A program made the position numbers and the translations under genes. Positions 19,609 through 31,602 of a stretch of 64,000 nucleotides of DNA are shown in pieces. The first letter of the stretch is position 1; each line of letters opens with the position of its first letter. The stretch lies in NCBI GenBank assembly GCA_963210315.1, contig OY723275.1, forward strand, positions 62,001-126,000, read 5' to 3'. Source of the stretch: Rhynchopus euleeides. Its lineage: Eukaryota; Euglenozoa; Diplonemea; Diplonemida; Diplonemidae. Below the pieces are notes generated by a model. The model did no database searches. It was given only the letters and a program-made list of their open reading frames with translations, and was not told the DNA's origin.

Positions 19609-22252
19609 GACACTATGACACAGGGCTGTTTATTCGTTGAACGCTGACCACACGAGGTGTTGGGCAGCAACCCCTGTCTGTTGTTTTGTGACACCGTGCT
19701 GTCGGGGTGGGTGGGAAAAAGTCGGGGCAGATAACCAGTAAAATAGCAGGCACTCCGATAGGGTCCGTTGGACCCCACATGGGGCGTAGAAGGGGGTGTT
19801 CTGTTGCATCAGCAGAACGTGGTGGGGAAAACATACTCGGCAAAGCGACTACGGCTGAATTGAGATATACAGAAAGGTGATGAAGAAGAAGCGGCTGTGC
19901 TTCCCACCGCATCGGGGGTATTCTTCCGCTTCTTGGTTCAAGCGTTCCCTTCACCAACTGCGCGTGTGGATCACCAACACTGCAGTCTAAATGTCACTCT
20001 TTCAGTCAATGCACAAGGCCTGTGCATAGGTGTTTTTAATTTGCAAAGGATACCAAAAGAGGTCCCCGGGTTCTGTTTGTGCGCAGTGAGTTTTGTCAGT
20101 GTTGCTGCAATAGGGGGGAAGGGGGTGGGGGGAGCGCCCCATTTGGTTTCAATGCAACACACCGCACGCTGCCACTGACTTCGCTTAATAACAAGCAAGC
20201 TTGTTGTGCCAAGGAGTCGACGGGGAGCTGCAACATGCCGCCGTGAGTAGCTGAATCACTGACACCACCCAACACATTGTCGCGAACAACGTATTTCCCA
20301 CCCATTTTTGATGTTGGCAAGGCGCCACACCTATTGGGTGCGGGCCTCCATAAGCCTTGGGGAGGTGACAGGTTGAACTGACGGCTTCCAGAGACAGCAC
20401 TTGGTGCAGGCAAACCGCCTGCACAACCCGTGGGGGAGGGTGTGGGGGCGCAACCACGAGGGGGGAAAGGGAATGGTCTGAAAACGGTGTGAACCAAAAA
20501 GGCCAGAAGGCCTGCGGGACGCGCCGTTTTTGTTGAATTGGGGCAGTACAGCCACAGTGCCACCAGCGCTGCTAAAAGTTAACCGCCTCCTCCGGAAACT
20601 ACGACTCGGCTGTGCGCACGCATGCCAGACTTGTTTCTCAGCAAACCCGCCCCCAATGACTAACACTACAGCTTCTGATGGAGATGTACTGTACACCGCC
20701 AACATGAAGCAGACGGAGACAGACAGGCCCAAGCCCCGAGGGGCAGGCATGCACACCCTGGAATGTTCCAGGGCCCTTGTGCAGGTCGAACATGCAAAAG
20801 GCGCGAACCACAGACAGACAAAAGAGGGGATTGCCTTCACACAGGTTATGAACCGAACAGTGTTCGGCGCACACCTAAACACGTGAAGGTGTGTTTGCAG
20901 CAGGGGAGGACACACTGGGCCGATCATCGCTGTGAACACGGCTGGACAATGTGGCACCTCACTCTGGCACGAGCTTGCGTGCCAGAGGTGCCACACAGGA
21001 TGGGCAAGGGGAGGGGGTCGGAAGATGCATAATTCACTGTTGCAAACAGCGACACAGCCGTGTCGGGGCAGGGCCAAGCCGGTACAGCTTTTGACGGAGA
21101 CTAGCAATGTACAGCAGCGCCTCGCTTTAACCCAGAGAGGTTGCAAGGCGTTGCGGGGAGGGGTCGTCAGGTCACGCCAGCTGGCACCAGACGGGCCAAC
21201 CGCCGCACGCCTGTGGGGATTCCCACACACCAGCAGCAAAACTGGCAGGAACATATGAACCCCCGTGGGGCACGCACACATCTTTCCTTTGTTCGAGCGG
21301 AAAAAAAAAGGGCGGGGGGTGTGGGGGTGTGGGGGTGTGGGGGTGTGGGGGGGTGGGAACGGTGTTCGCTCTGAGTCAATTCGAATCGCAGGAGGGGGGG
21401 AACGATTTCGCCTTCGGAAATCGTCGCGTGTCTCAGGAATGGGGTGTAGTGAAGCAGGAAGAAAAGATATCGCCGGAAAGTCGACTCACATATAGCCTCC
21501 CTTCAACCGCCCACTTGGTTGGACCTTCACGGAGAAGGGGCACGCCTCGCGGCACGGCACGAACATAACGGGGAGGAAGAATACCACATATCGCCTGCAA
21601 GCGAGGAGAGGGGGACCGACACAGCTGGGTCGGAAGGAGTCCGTGACTTGTCATGCTCACACGGTTCTCCTTTGTATTGAAGAGAAGAAAGCAAGGCAAC
21701 GAGGTGGCCAGAGGGGGAATGGTTCCCTTTTCAACCGCTGCTGGCCTGCGCGGTGGGGCCGGGGGGGGGGGGGGGGCGGCAGTTGAAAAGAGGATTACGG
21801 GGAATCGGCACTCCATTTCCAGGGGGGGGGGGTTGTTCGTCGAGAGTGAATGGAAAAGTAAGTCGCCAGTAAGTTCCAGGGGGGGGGGGGGGCAGGGAGA
21901 GAGGGTGACGATCACACCAAAGGGCGGAACCATCGGAAGCTGCAGAAGAAAGGCAAAGCCCATCTGGTCCCTCGGGACCAGGCGTGCCCAGGAAAGGGAG
22001 GCGGGGAGGGTGGTGATATCAAGGCGGCAGGGGTTTCCCCAGCTGGTTCAAACAAAAGCGGCGAGGCGCTGCGCAGACGCCACCCGCTCTCTCCTGCTGC
22101 CTGGTTGCCGTTGGTGCCAGGCGGCCAGCTGCCTGGCGTATCTTGGGGGAGATGCATGCAGGGGCCAGGAACACCTGAACTCTCGAGCAGTTTTGTGGAA
22201 GATCTGTGCAGAGAACAGGGGTGAAAGGGAAAGCCATCGGGGCAGGACGCGG
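19609..22252. other. Gene-free stretch
   Basis: A 316-codon open frame exists on the minus strand at 20331-21281, but it has no family likeness, signal peptide or acceptor logic and is regarded as chance. The stretch also has a (GGGGGTGT)n minisatellite at about 21315-21352 and long G-runs near 21760-21776 and 21882-21894. Nothing else recognised. Confidence 0.5.
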
Positions 22253-23758
22253 CTACTTGTCCCACGGGATGGGCTGCATCACAGGCCCTGCCTGCTGGGG
22301 CTGTGGGGCTGAAGGCGGGGGTTGCCTGTGGGGCTGCTGGCGGTGCTGCTGCTGCTGGTGCTGGTGGTGGTGGTGGTGGTGATGGTGGTGCTGTGGCTGC
22401 GGCTGCTGCCTCGGGGGTGCATGGTTTGCCGGCTCGTTGCTCTTGTCCTTTTTGCTCTTGCGACAGCAGTAGCAGGCAACGGCCACGATGGCGACCAGCA
22501 GCACGGCACAGCCGACAATAATGGCCACCAACAAGACAGGGAAGGAGTCGCTGCTGGAGGGAGCAGGGGTGGCTACCAGGGGCGCGACTTCGCACGTCAT
22601 GTAGGCGACTATGTTTGTCGTGGTCGGCAGCTTTGCACCCATATCACCACGCACCCTGCGTGAACTGGCAAGCAGCGCTGCCTTGAACTGGTTCCCAGTC
22701 GCATCCGGATTCTGCTGCAGGTACAGCGCTGCAAGCCCCGACACATGCGGGGCTGCCTGCGATGTGCCGTTCGCGATCACCATCTGCGTGTTCCCCGGGG
22801 GGATGGAGATGATGTTGACGCCGGGCGCCAGGATGTCAATGCAACTGCCCTCGTTGGAGAACCCGGCAATACGGTCGTTGTAGTCCGTTGCGCCAACCGT
22901 GATGGCGGTGCGCGACCCTGCAGGGTCCACGTTGCAGGCATCGACACCGTCATTCCCCGCACCCACCACCACGGTGTACCCAGACTCCACCATGTTGTCC
23001 ACAGCATCCCGCAGCAGCGGCTCCGCCTCTGCCGACACAGAGAGGTTGATCACAGTCTGGCGCGGGCCCCTCTGCCCGTTGATGTAGCTCAGCGCACGCA
23101 CGATGCCCGACAGCAGCCCCTGCCCTTCAGAGTTGAGGATCTTCATGGAGACGATGCTGGCCCCTGTGGCAACGCCGTACCTCTGTGCCGCCACAACCCC
23201 TGCAACATGCGTGCCGTGCCCGTTGTCGTCCTGTGTGGTGTACGCCCCCGACCCGAATGACTTCTCCACTGTGCAACGCCCCTCGAGAAGCGGGTGCGCG
23301 CAGTATACACCCGAATCGAGCACATACACCACCACGCCGTTGCCCCTGACGCCCACAGGGAATACCGCGCCACTTGACACATCACTCGGTGTCGTGACAC
23401 GGCGCACACCCCAGTTGGTGGCGTGAACTCCCTCCTGGCTGCTGCTGTACGTCGCATCGACAGCACACTGCGCCTTCACCACGGCATCCTTCTTGATGTG
23501 CCTGACGTAGGGCAGTGCGCGCAGCAGGTCAGCCTCGCCAGCATCAACCTTCACCATGAAGATGGTGTGGTCGTTGCGGAACCCGAGGCGTTCGTACTCT
23601 ACATCCATCGAGTCCAGCAGCGACGCGAAGGCAGCCATCGAGGCGTGCCCTTTGGACACGCTGCAGATGTACTCCGCATCGTCGGTGGTGATGGTCCCCA
23701 TCACAGCGGTGCACAGCACCGCACAGGCGCACAGCCGCAGCAGGGCATGGCTGAGCAT
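22253..23758 (-). CDS. Membrane-anchored subtilisin-like serine protease (S8A, proteinase K-like)
   Basis: 501 residues from ATG 23758, 15 nt after the acceptor 'cccccctgcag'. Signal peptide MLSHALLRLCACAVLCTAVMG. An I9-type propeptide follows (about 25-100, ending VRHIKKDAVVKAQ), then the S8 catalytic domain. All three catalytic residues are present: Asp in YVLDSGV (about 146), His in NGHGTHVAG (about 182) and Ser in NGTSQAAPHVSG (about 332), plus the oxyanion Asn in GAGNDG. After the catalytic domain come a Ser/Pro stalk and one TM helix (PVLLVAIIVGCAVLLVAIVAV, about 408-430). A 70-residue cytoplasmic tail is basic, then His/Gln/Pro-rich with a run of about ten His encoded by CAC repeats. 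So the protease is predicted to sit outside the cell or in the endomembrane lumen, type I. The His-rich tail is unusual for the family and may be simple repeat expansion. Confidence 0.92.
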   Translation of the reverse strand: MLSHALLRLCACAVLCTAVMGTITTDDAEYICSVSKGHASMAAFASLLDSMDVEYERLGFRNDHTIFMVKVDAGEADLLRALPYVRHIKKDAVVKAQCAVDATYSSSQEGVHATNWGVRRVTTPSDVSSGAVFPVGVRGNGVVVYVLDSGVYCAHPLLEGRCTVEKSFGSGAYTTQDDNGHGTHVAGVVAAQRYGVATGASIVSMKILNSEGQGLLSGIVRALSYINGQRGPRQTVINLSVSAEAEPLLRDAVDNMVESGYTVVVGAGNDGVDACNVDPAGSRTAITVGATDYNDRIAGFSNEGSCIDILAPGVNIISIPPGNTQMVIANGTSQAAPHVSGLAALYLQQNPDATGNQFKAALLASSRRVRGDMGAKLPTTTNIVAYMTCEVAPLVATPAPSSSDSFPVLLVAIIVGCAVLLVAIVAVACYCCRKSKKDKSNEPANHAPPRQQPQPQHHHHHHHHHQHQQQQHRQQPHRQPPPSAPQPQQAGPVMQPIPWDK

Positions 23759-26135
23759 CTCGGGACGGTGCGTCTGCAGGGGGGTGGGTTGCTTGGGCTT
23801 GGTAGGTGGTGGCCAGCAAATGATATCACGGGTGAACCCACCAGGTACACATGCAGGATGTTGAAATGGGGGGGGGGGGGGAAGGGATGGGGGGAAGGGG
23901 GAGGGGGGGCTTGGCTTGGCTTGGTATAGATGCAGGGGGGGGCACTCGCGAATAATTGAGACTTGTTTTTGGGGGCAAAATGAAACTGCCCCTCCCACCC
24001 CCCCCCCCCCAAGGTATCACACTCCTCCACAGCACCCGCTATCCCGCAGACAAAAGGGGCTTGCTGCGGGATGCGAGTGGCAACCTGCTTTTTTTTCAAA
24101 CTCGGTTTGGCACACATACACAGAACAGACACACGCGAACGGGAGTCTTCTTCGCTCGGAAGTGCAGAAAGGTATGAGCATGCATCAGAAGAGGAGATGA
24201 GCCGCCACTTTTCTTCTGTTCTTGGCACAGTGAAGCCACCCCAGCGGTGCCCTAACTAACAAAGAGGGCAATTTGACGTAAATCTTACTCGGGTATTTTC
24301 AGGGGCACCGCAGGGCTTCTGCTTCTGCTTCTTCGCAGCAAGTGTAGGTCGCGACACAAGCGACACTCCATTGCTGTGTTTTGACGCAACACCCACCCGC
24401 ATGCCCACAGCCACTCACTACTCACATATCTTTGCCTGCGCTGAGGTGAAGGGGCTGCGTCACTAAGCCTACTCGCAGCGAAGGCTACACAGAACGGAAT
24501 AGAATACCGCAGCAAAGACCAAAACACAGATGGGTCAGAGGGGGCGGGGGAGAACTTTACGTCACAGGCGGGTGGCTGTGGGAAGTGCGGATGATCCGTT
24601 CGACGGAGGGGGTGTCCAGAACATTTCGGGAAGTTCATCGGGAAACAACTATCTCCCTCCCGGGCGGGGAGGGAGCAGCGGTTGATGGGCTGGCGGCGGC
24701 GGACAGCCCCCCAAGAGCTCCGCTGTGTTTTGTTTGGTTGCCGCGAAAAACAAAAATCCCGAAGCTTGATACACACACACACACCTCTTCACATGCCAAG
24801 TTGGAACTACACCGCATGACAAGACACAGCACGCATATGAATAACTTTTTTGTCGCAGTGTAGAGAGAGCACACCACGCAGCACTCCCTGCACACCCAGT
24901 GCGACCTCCCTTCCGCTACACAACGTACACACATAGGGGTAGGCGGGGAGTGGGTACAGATCCGCACAGGGATACCCACTCAAAACCACGCTCACCACAC
25001 ACACACACACGCGCGCATGAATCTTTTTGGAAAGCGTCCGTGCACCCTGGATGGTAGGGAGGGCAGTAACCTCCCTTCAAGCCCACAGGTAAATCACACC
25101 GCTCTGACACACACGCGTGAATCATTTTATAACAGTCACTGTATCACCTGCCACACACCCCACGAGGCCTTGGAACCAGAGCACCCTGGGGAACCAGGGA
25201 AGCCTGCCGCAGACATCTCGCGAGAGCTGGTGTGCTGCCCCCACCAGGAGCGGGGAGGGGGCGGTGGGGTGGGGGGCACGTCTAACCTATGGCAATAGGC
25301 GTCCCATATTTGGGTGTGGGTGGGGGTGAAAATTGGAGAGAGAGTGAGGGAGTGAGGGGGCCCGGCAGGGCAGACGGGGAGGGGGGGGGGGTGGAAAAAA
25401 GGGATGAAATATCGGCACCCGATGGGGGTGACTCCAGAGCACACAGGGCGGCGTTGTGGTTCCTTTGGTTGGGTGGGAAGCACAAAACAGGGCAGCAACG
25501 TGCACAGAGACGAGGGATGTGTGTGTGTGGCTTGGCGACACCAGGCTTTCCGGAGCGCAGACTCCGAGGTAACACTGTCCACGCCGGCACCATGACAATG
25601 CATGCCTGCGCGATGAAGAGGAGATCGCATCAAGACAAAGGGTGTGTGGATGGAAGCCCTGGGAGGCGTCCCAGCACCCACACGCCCCGACCATAGTGTA
25701 GAACCACGAGCATGATTTTGGTGCAATCCCCACACGGTAAGCTGTTTGGTTCGTCACACGTCAGACACACCATCACATTGTTGCAAAGTGTCGGGTGGGC
25801 ACCTTGCAACAGGTTGGGAGGCCACAGAGGGGCAGGGCAGGAAGCGTTGCCCTTCTCTCCCTCCAGCCCCCCGTGTGATGGCAAGACGGCTGGCACAGGA
25901 GGGAACACTCACCGCGGCGCGTCCCCAACCAAGGAGGGTGTTGGGGCGTGGGAGGCATGGATGGCTCGCCTCACCCGCGCAACCCGGATTCGCCTTGTCG
26001 ACACCCCCTCCGTTCCCAAGGCCAGGACACCCTACACCCTACTGCCGGTGCGAGAGCCAGCAAACAAAGCAGCCCGCATGCAACAGCTGGCACCAACCCC
26101 CGGAGCAGCAGCCGCAGCAGCAGCAGCACAGTCAG
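23759..26135. other. Intergenic, no gene recognised
   Basis: Contains the C-rich acceptor of the subtilisin gene (exon start near 23773), G-runs near 23868-23881 and 25381-25391, (CA)n tracts at 24770-24782 and 24998-25012, and a (CAG)n tract at 26107-26128 just past the kinase stop. No coding sequence recognised. Confidence 0.5.
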
Positions 26136-29100
26136 CTACGGTATCTCTTGGAGCTGTGTGACACCCACGTTCAGCAGGGTAGACATGAGGAGCGTCTCGG
26201 GGTCGCCGCGCTCTTCAGGCTCGTGCTGTTGTGGCGGTGGTGAAAACAAAAGACGCAACAACCACCCAAGTTAAAAAAACATGCCGAAGGAGGTGTTGTG
26301 TGAGTGTGCTCTTCCTCTCTCTCCGCTGCCAATTCCCAACGTAAACTCAGATGGTGGTGGTGGTGTGGTGCGGTTAGCTTTGCAACCCACAAGACATACA
26401 CAGAGGCACTGCTTGAGGAAGCTCTCGGCATAAGCCGACATCTTCGGGAGGGCAGGCACAAAGGTGGCGTCGTGCGCAAGGCGCTTGATGAACGTCTGCG
26501 GGTCGTATGGGTTCTCCTCCGTGAAGGTGTACGGCACCTCGCCCGTCAGCAGCTTGACTGCGAGAATCCCGACACCTGTGGGGGAAGTCGTGAGTGGCAA
26601 CACCACACAGGGAACGCAATGCAAAAGCACACACCCCCCCCCCACAGCCCAGCACCCACATTAAGTGGGGAAGGCACAAGCACAGGTTAACATTTTTAGT
26701 GTAGTGTAGGACGCACCGAGCGAGCTCTAGTGGTCAAGGCACAAGCACACACAGCCGTTTTCGCCGACTCTGCTCAGCGTACCCACCCACTTGTTATTTC
26801 AGCGGACATACCCCATATGTCACTCGCCTTCTGCGCAAAGCCCCTGCAGGCCTCGGGGGCCATATACAAGGGGGTGCCAACCACATCCGCCCGCCCCGAC
26901 ACCCTCATGAGATGCTGCGATGCGCCGAAATCGGCAAGCTTGCACTGGCCGTCGATGAGGAGCAGCACGTTGTGCGGCTTCACATCTCTGTGCACAATGC
27001 CCTGCGAGTGGAGGAACTTCAGCCCACGGAGGATGTCCTTCAGGTACCGCACTGTGGAGGACAGGGGCAGGGTCCTGAACTGCTCGAGGAGGGAGGCCAG
27101 GGAGCCCCCGCTCATATACTCCATCAGGATGATCAGGTGCTTGTCGCACACTGCACTGCTGAGGTACGACACGATGTTGGTGTGCCGCAGCCGCGACAGC
27201 ATGCCGACCTCGGTGATCATGTCGCCCACCGCCATCTCCGCGGCGTTCTTCATGCGGTGGTGCGCATTCACCTCGGGCAGCATCATGGTCTTGATGGCAA
27301 CCAGGCCCCCATCCTGCGCCATGGCAAGCCACACCTCACCGAAGGCGCCCTTCCCGAGGCACTTCCCGCTGCGCCACCACCTGTCGCCCTTCTTGTCCTT
27401 CACCTCCACAGGAGGCATCCCAGGCACAACCTCCTCGTCTACAAGGCCGACTGTGTGGTATTTCGACTCTGCATACGCAGCGTGGTCGCTATAACGCAGG
27501 CTGCCCCGCTTGTGCAATGTGAAGGATGCGAGGGATGATCCGAGTGACTCGTGGCGTGTGACGTTGCTGGGGGAGCCCGGGTCTGAGGAGTCGCACATGC
27601 GCCCAAGCGCAAGGCGTTGTGCCGCTTGCACCACCCGTGTGCCTGCGCGGGCCTCCTGCACGCTGCGCTTGAGCTGTGCCGTGTCCTTGCCCCAGTCGTT
27701 GTTCCGGATGGACTTTCCGACATTGGCAGAGTTGGTGTGGTTGCGGGCCTCGGTGGGGCGCAGCAGCTTGTAGGGCGGGGGTATCACGCGCACAGACTTG
27801 GGGCACTGCACCAACATCGACTTGTCCTCAAACTCCTCAAACTCGAGGTCGCGTCTGTAATAGGGCTTGGGCGCCTCGCACAGGGCACCCTGCCCTGCGA
27901 AGAGGGACGTGATCTTCAGCAGGCGGTATGCTTGGTAGTTCGACGTGTTGACCTCGAGGTAGGAACGGAACTTCGCCGCCGCCTCTGGGAAGAGGTGGGA
28001 GCGGAGGTAGCTGAAGCCCTCGACGTACATCTCGGGGCTGGCCTCGATGTGTTGGGCGTGCCGTGCCGACACCAGCTCGTACACCAGGGTGGTCTCCAGC
28101 TCCTCGCCGCACTCGGAGCCCTCCTCGGAGGAGTTGAAGAGGTCGCCGTCGAAGTCGTCGCTCTGCCCGATGATTCGGCGGACCGTCTCGTGCGGCAGGG
28201 CGATGCTGTCGACAATACGCATGTACATCTGTGTCTGCACAATGTCGAACACACTCTCGTTAGCGAGGATGCGTGCCCCCACACGCAGGGCTAACCGCGC
28301 CAGCTTCCGGGCCAGGTGCACAGGCTCGCCCATCACCATCGCTGTGCGCAGTTCTGCGTGGTTGCCTGTTTGTGCCACAAAGGCGTTGCCGCTGGCCAGC
28401 CCGCAGCTCCAGTCGAAGTGCTGGTCTTTGAAGATACTGTCGAGCTGCGCAGAGAGGTCCAGTGCAGCCTGACACGCCTGCAGGCAGTGCTGTGGGATGG
28501 TCTTGTGGCAGTTCCACGTCACCAGCGCTGAGCTAGGCCCCAGACCCAGCACCACGCCTTCGAAGTGCTTTGAAACGTCAAACACCGCACGCACAAAGTA
28601 GGTGCTGAGGGAGGTGTGCTGGTCGACGAACACCGTGTGAGAGCGCAGCAGGTCAGCCTCGATGAAGAGCACTGTCGCCTTCTTCACCTTCAGCGACGAT
28701 ATGGTGCCCCCCTTGCTTGTCTGCATCTTCACCCGCAGGCAGCTGCTGACCGACGCCATCGACGACCGTCGCGACAGAGTATCGTTGCTGTTCTTCCGGA
28801 AGCTCCGATCCGCGGTGAGCGACTTCGATGAGTTGAGAGAGATTTCCTTATCATCGCGCAGGCTGTTCTCACCCCTGTCGTGGGAGAAGGTGTTCAAGCT
28901 CGAATTGCCCGACCTGGACAGCAGGGAAGCCGCCTTTCCATCGAAGGACCCAGCAGACTTCAGCGCCACAGACGACGAGGGCTTGTGCGGCACCGACTGG
29001 GGCACGTGGGGCAGCACCTCCGGCTCTGCCGACATGATCATCTCATCCTGCGTGGGCGACATTATGACAAGACGCGTCTGCGGCAGCTCCTTCTCCTGGA

Positions 29101-30433
29101 TGTCCTGCCGCGCCTGGTGGTGCACAGAGATGGCACGCTCTAACACCCCTGTGTCGCGGTGCCGCAACACCGTCGAATGCCCCGGGCGCAGCCGAGCATC
29201 CTCATTCTCATGCGGGCTGGACGGCTCCCGCAGCGACAGCGTCAGCGCCTCGGGGATGAAAGGGCGGAAGCAGTTGAGCCTGCCCGCCATCAGGCGGCAC
29301 CCTGTGGTGATCCACTCACACTCGGAGCTGCGCAGGCACGGGTAGTCCGCAAAGTCGACGTTGAGGTGGAGCGTCACCTCATAGTCGTCACGCCTGTCCA
29401 GCGCGCCCTGCAGCACGTTCTGCACCCTCCGCAGCTCAGACCGCACTGTGCACACCACGTGCAGCAGCCACACCAGCCCCGGCAGGAACAGGGCGATCGA
29501 CATCACAGCCACAAGCATCGACGCCTGCTGCTGCTCGCTCTGGCCGCCCCCGCTGAACACGACTATCTCCATCCCTGAGAGGGGGAAGCGCCCCCCGAAG
29601 GTGGTGGTGCACCGCGTGTCATCCGTGTCGCGCAGTAGCGCAGGATCCTGCGGGAACCGCTCCTGCGTGGACAGGGAGCTGGGCAGAACGATGCCGAAGG
29701 GCAGCTTGCTGAACACCTGGTGGTCGAGGCTTGCCTTCGCAGTGACGGCGAGCCACACATCCCTGCCGTGGGGTGTGGTGTTCTGCCGCACGAACCCGAA
29801 GTGCTCGCTGGGGGGTGCGGTGGGCTCGCTGAAGGGGTGCCCCTCCTCCGACAGCACAGAGGTGGCCCGCAGCCACGCGCCCCGCTCCGGGTCGGGGGGG
29901 TCCGACACACCCGTCTGCACATCCGCCACGTCGAGGCGGCCCACCGCCCCAGGCAGCGTGATGCACTCCACCGCGTTGCCCAGATCCACTATAGACATGG
30001 GGGAGGGATCGAATGGGTACACAGCACACTCCTGCAGGAGCATGGCGGGGCCCTGCCATATGGTGCGCCTGGAGTACATCTTGTGGGGTTCGACAGTACT
30101 TCGGACACAGCCCTCGACAAACGAGGCGTTGGCGTAGCGGTGCAGAGCGACAGCCCACAAAGGGGAGTGGGCTAGCAGGGAGCAGGGTTCGGTGTCTGGG
30201 GGTGGCATGGGCTGCAGGTTTGCGTCGTTGGGGTATGTGCCAACCACAGCCTCGACTCCCTCGAAGAATCCGGCAACGCGGGTGTTGGCAGCGGACACAG
30301 CGTCGAAGCAGACTTCACGGTAGGCATCAGATATGTCCGACACTTCGTGCAGCGACGCGAAGACCACCATCATATGCAACGCAAGCAGCACCAGGGCAGG
30401 GATGGCCGCAAGCCACAGCACGGTTCTCGCCAT
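26136..30433 (-). CDS. Two-TM receptor-like protein with cyclase-homology domain and MAP3K-type kinase
   Basis: Three exons: 30433-26812, 26575-26400 and 26225-26136. Introns 26576-26811 (236 nt, phase 1) and 26226-26399 (174 nt, phase 0) both have GTATG donors and CAG acceptors, and joining them gives a frame-consistent 1,295 residues. TM1 is at about 5-27 and TM2 at about 303-325, enclosing an extracellular or luminal domain of 275 residues. A Ser-rich linker follows, then a segment at about 580-785 that resembles a class III nucleotide cyclase (KKATVLFIEADLL, a later GLASGNAFVAQTGN and GEPVHLARKLARLA). The metal-binding Asp expected in 'FADI' is not evident, so it is probably a non-catalytic sensor. 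Next a TPR-like stretch (FPEAAAKFRSYLEV). The kinase domain is at about 1020-1285: GKGAFGEV, VAIK, HRDVKPHN, DFG and APE are all intact, and sequence style is STE11/MAP3K. The second and third exons supply subdomains X-XI (GVGILAVKLLTGEVPY). Likely role: membrane stress or signal sensing feeding a MAPK cascade. Confidence 0.88.
26685..26745 (+). repeat. Dispersed repeat fragment inside kinase intron 1
   Basis: Reads 'cacaggttaa...tagtgtagtgtaggacgcaccgagcgagc', matching the left end of the copy at 34118. It lies wholly within intron 1 (26576-26811), which explains why that intron is longer than others here. Confidence 0.55.
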
Positions 30434-31602
30434 CGCCGGGTGAGCAGGGTGCTGCTATCACATGGAGGTTGCGGGCCTGCTATCGCATGTAGAGATCAGA
30501 GAGGCAGGTGCAGTCAGGCGCGGCGCCTGGCAGGGGGGGGGGGTGCAGGGGGGGGGGTGCAGGGGGGGTGGTGCAGGGGTGGCTGTGGGCAGTGGGGTGT
30601 GCGACCAAAAACCTGAGAAGATGAAGGGTCTCAGAGGAGGGCCAAACACAAGGCCTTCACCAGACTCAAATCGCAAAGGGTGGCGGAGGCAGGGGCGGGA
30701 GGGTCGGAGTGTGGGTGGGGTGGGGAGCGATTTTCTACATCTGACCTGACGGAATCCGACGTTGTGAGTGTGCCGTGTCCCTCTTTCCCTCGGGAGGGGG
30801 CGGCAGCACATCACTGCACCCCCCACCCCACGGCCGCATCGCCGTGGGGTGAGGTGCGCTGTGGGGCCCCAGCCCTGAGAGGTGCTGCCGGGGCCTCACG
30901 GTGCATTTTCTTCCCGTTGGTTGCAGATACATAAGGGGGCTCTATTGTGCTTCCTTCTTTCCAGGCGGAGTGGCGTGCTTGGCAATACACTGCGCTGCCT
31001 TCCCCCACCCACCCCACCAACAACCAGGGTGTTAGCCCGGCGTTCCGTGGCATAACCTACTCACAACACACAGTCCCTGAGACAGCGGACCGGGCCAGAC
31101 TCAGACTTTGCCAAATTCAGCCAGGGCTCAATCTGGATAGAAGCCAATACCCTGCGGGATCCCCGTGGGAAGGGGGTGGGTGGGTGGGGAGTGGGGGTCT
31201 ACGGCACCTCCTCTCCTGAAGGGACAGGCCGGGCAGGCTGGGATGCAACCTCTCGGCCCGGATTTTTTTTCCCTTCTGTTTTTTTTGACACCATAATAAT
31301 ATCGGATAATGAACAACCCAGGCACAGAGCCTGCACATACAACAACGCCACACACCCGCCCCCCCCCCCCCCCCCACCCGACCCCAGACTCTGCAGCCAG
31401 CGCTGCAAGCACCCCCGCATGGAGTGGGTTGCCGGCATGCACACCACCATGTGAGGTGACACTGCACGTATGCATGACAGTCAGTTGACGGGACCCAGGC
31501 ACGGCAAGCGAAGGCGGGATGTAGAGAAGGCACACACTCAAGGCTTCCAAGAAAGGTTGGAAGTCTGGCAACTTTTGGGATCTGTGCGTTTCACCTTCTC
31601 CG
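30434..31602. other. Intergenic, no gene recognised
   Basis: Upstream flank of the kinase gene and 3' flank of the USP gene. Holds G-runs near 30534-30570, a (GGGT) tract near 31167-31182 and a C-run at 31361-31376. No coding sequence recognised. Acceptor 'tgatagcag' lies 18 nt before the kinase ATG. Confidence 0.5.

Noticed and set aside
20331-21281. 316-codon open frame on the minus strand
   Set aside because: No family likeness, signal peptide, TM pattern or acceptor. Such length is possible by chance in GC-rich DNA.
21315-21352. (GGGGGTGT)n as interstitial telomere
   Set aside because: It does not match TTAGGG-type telomeres and is short; a simple minisatellite.
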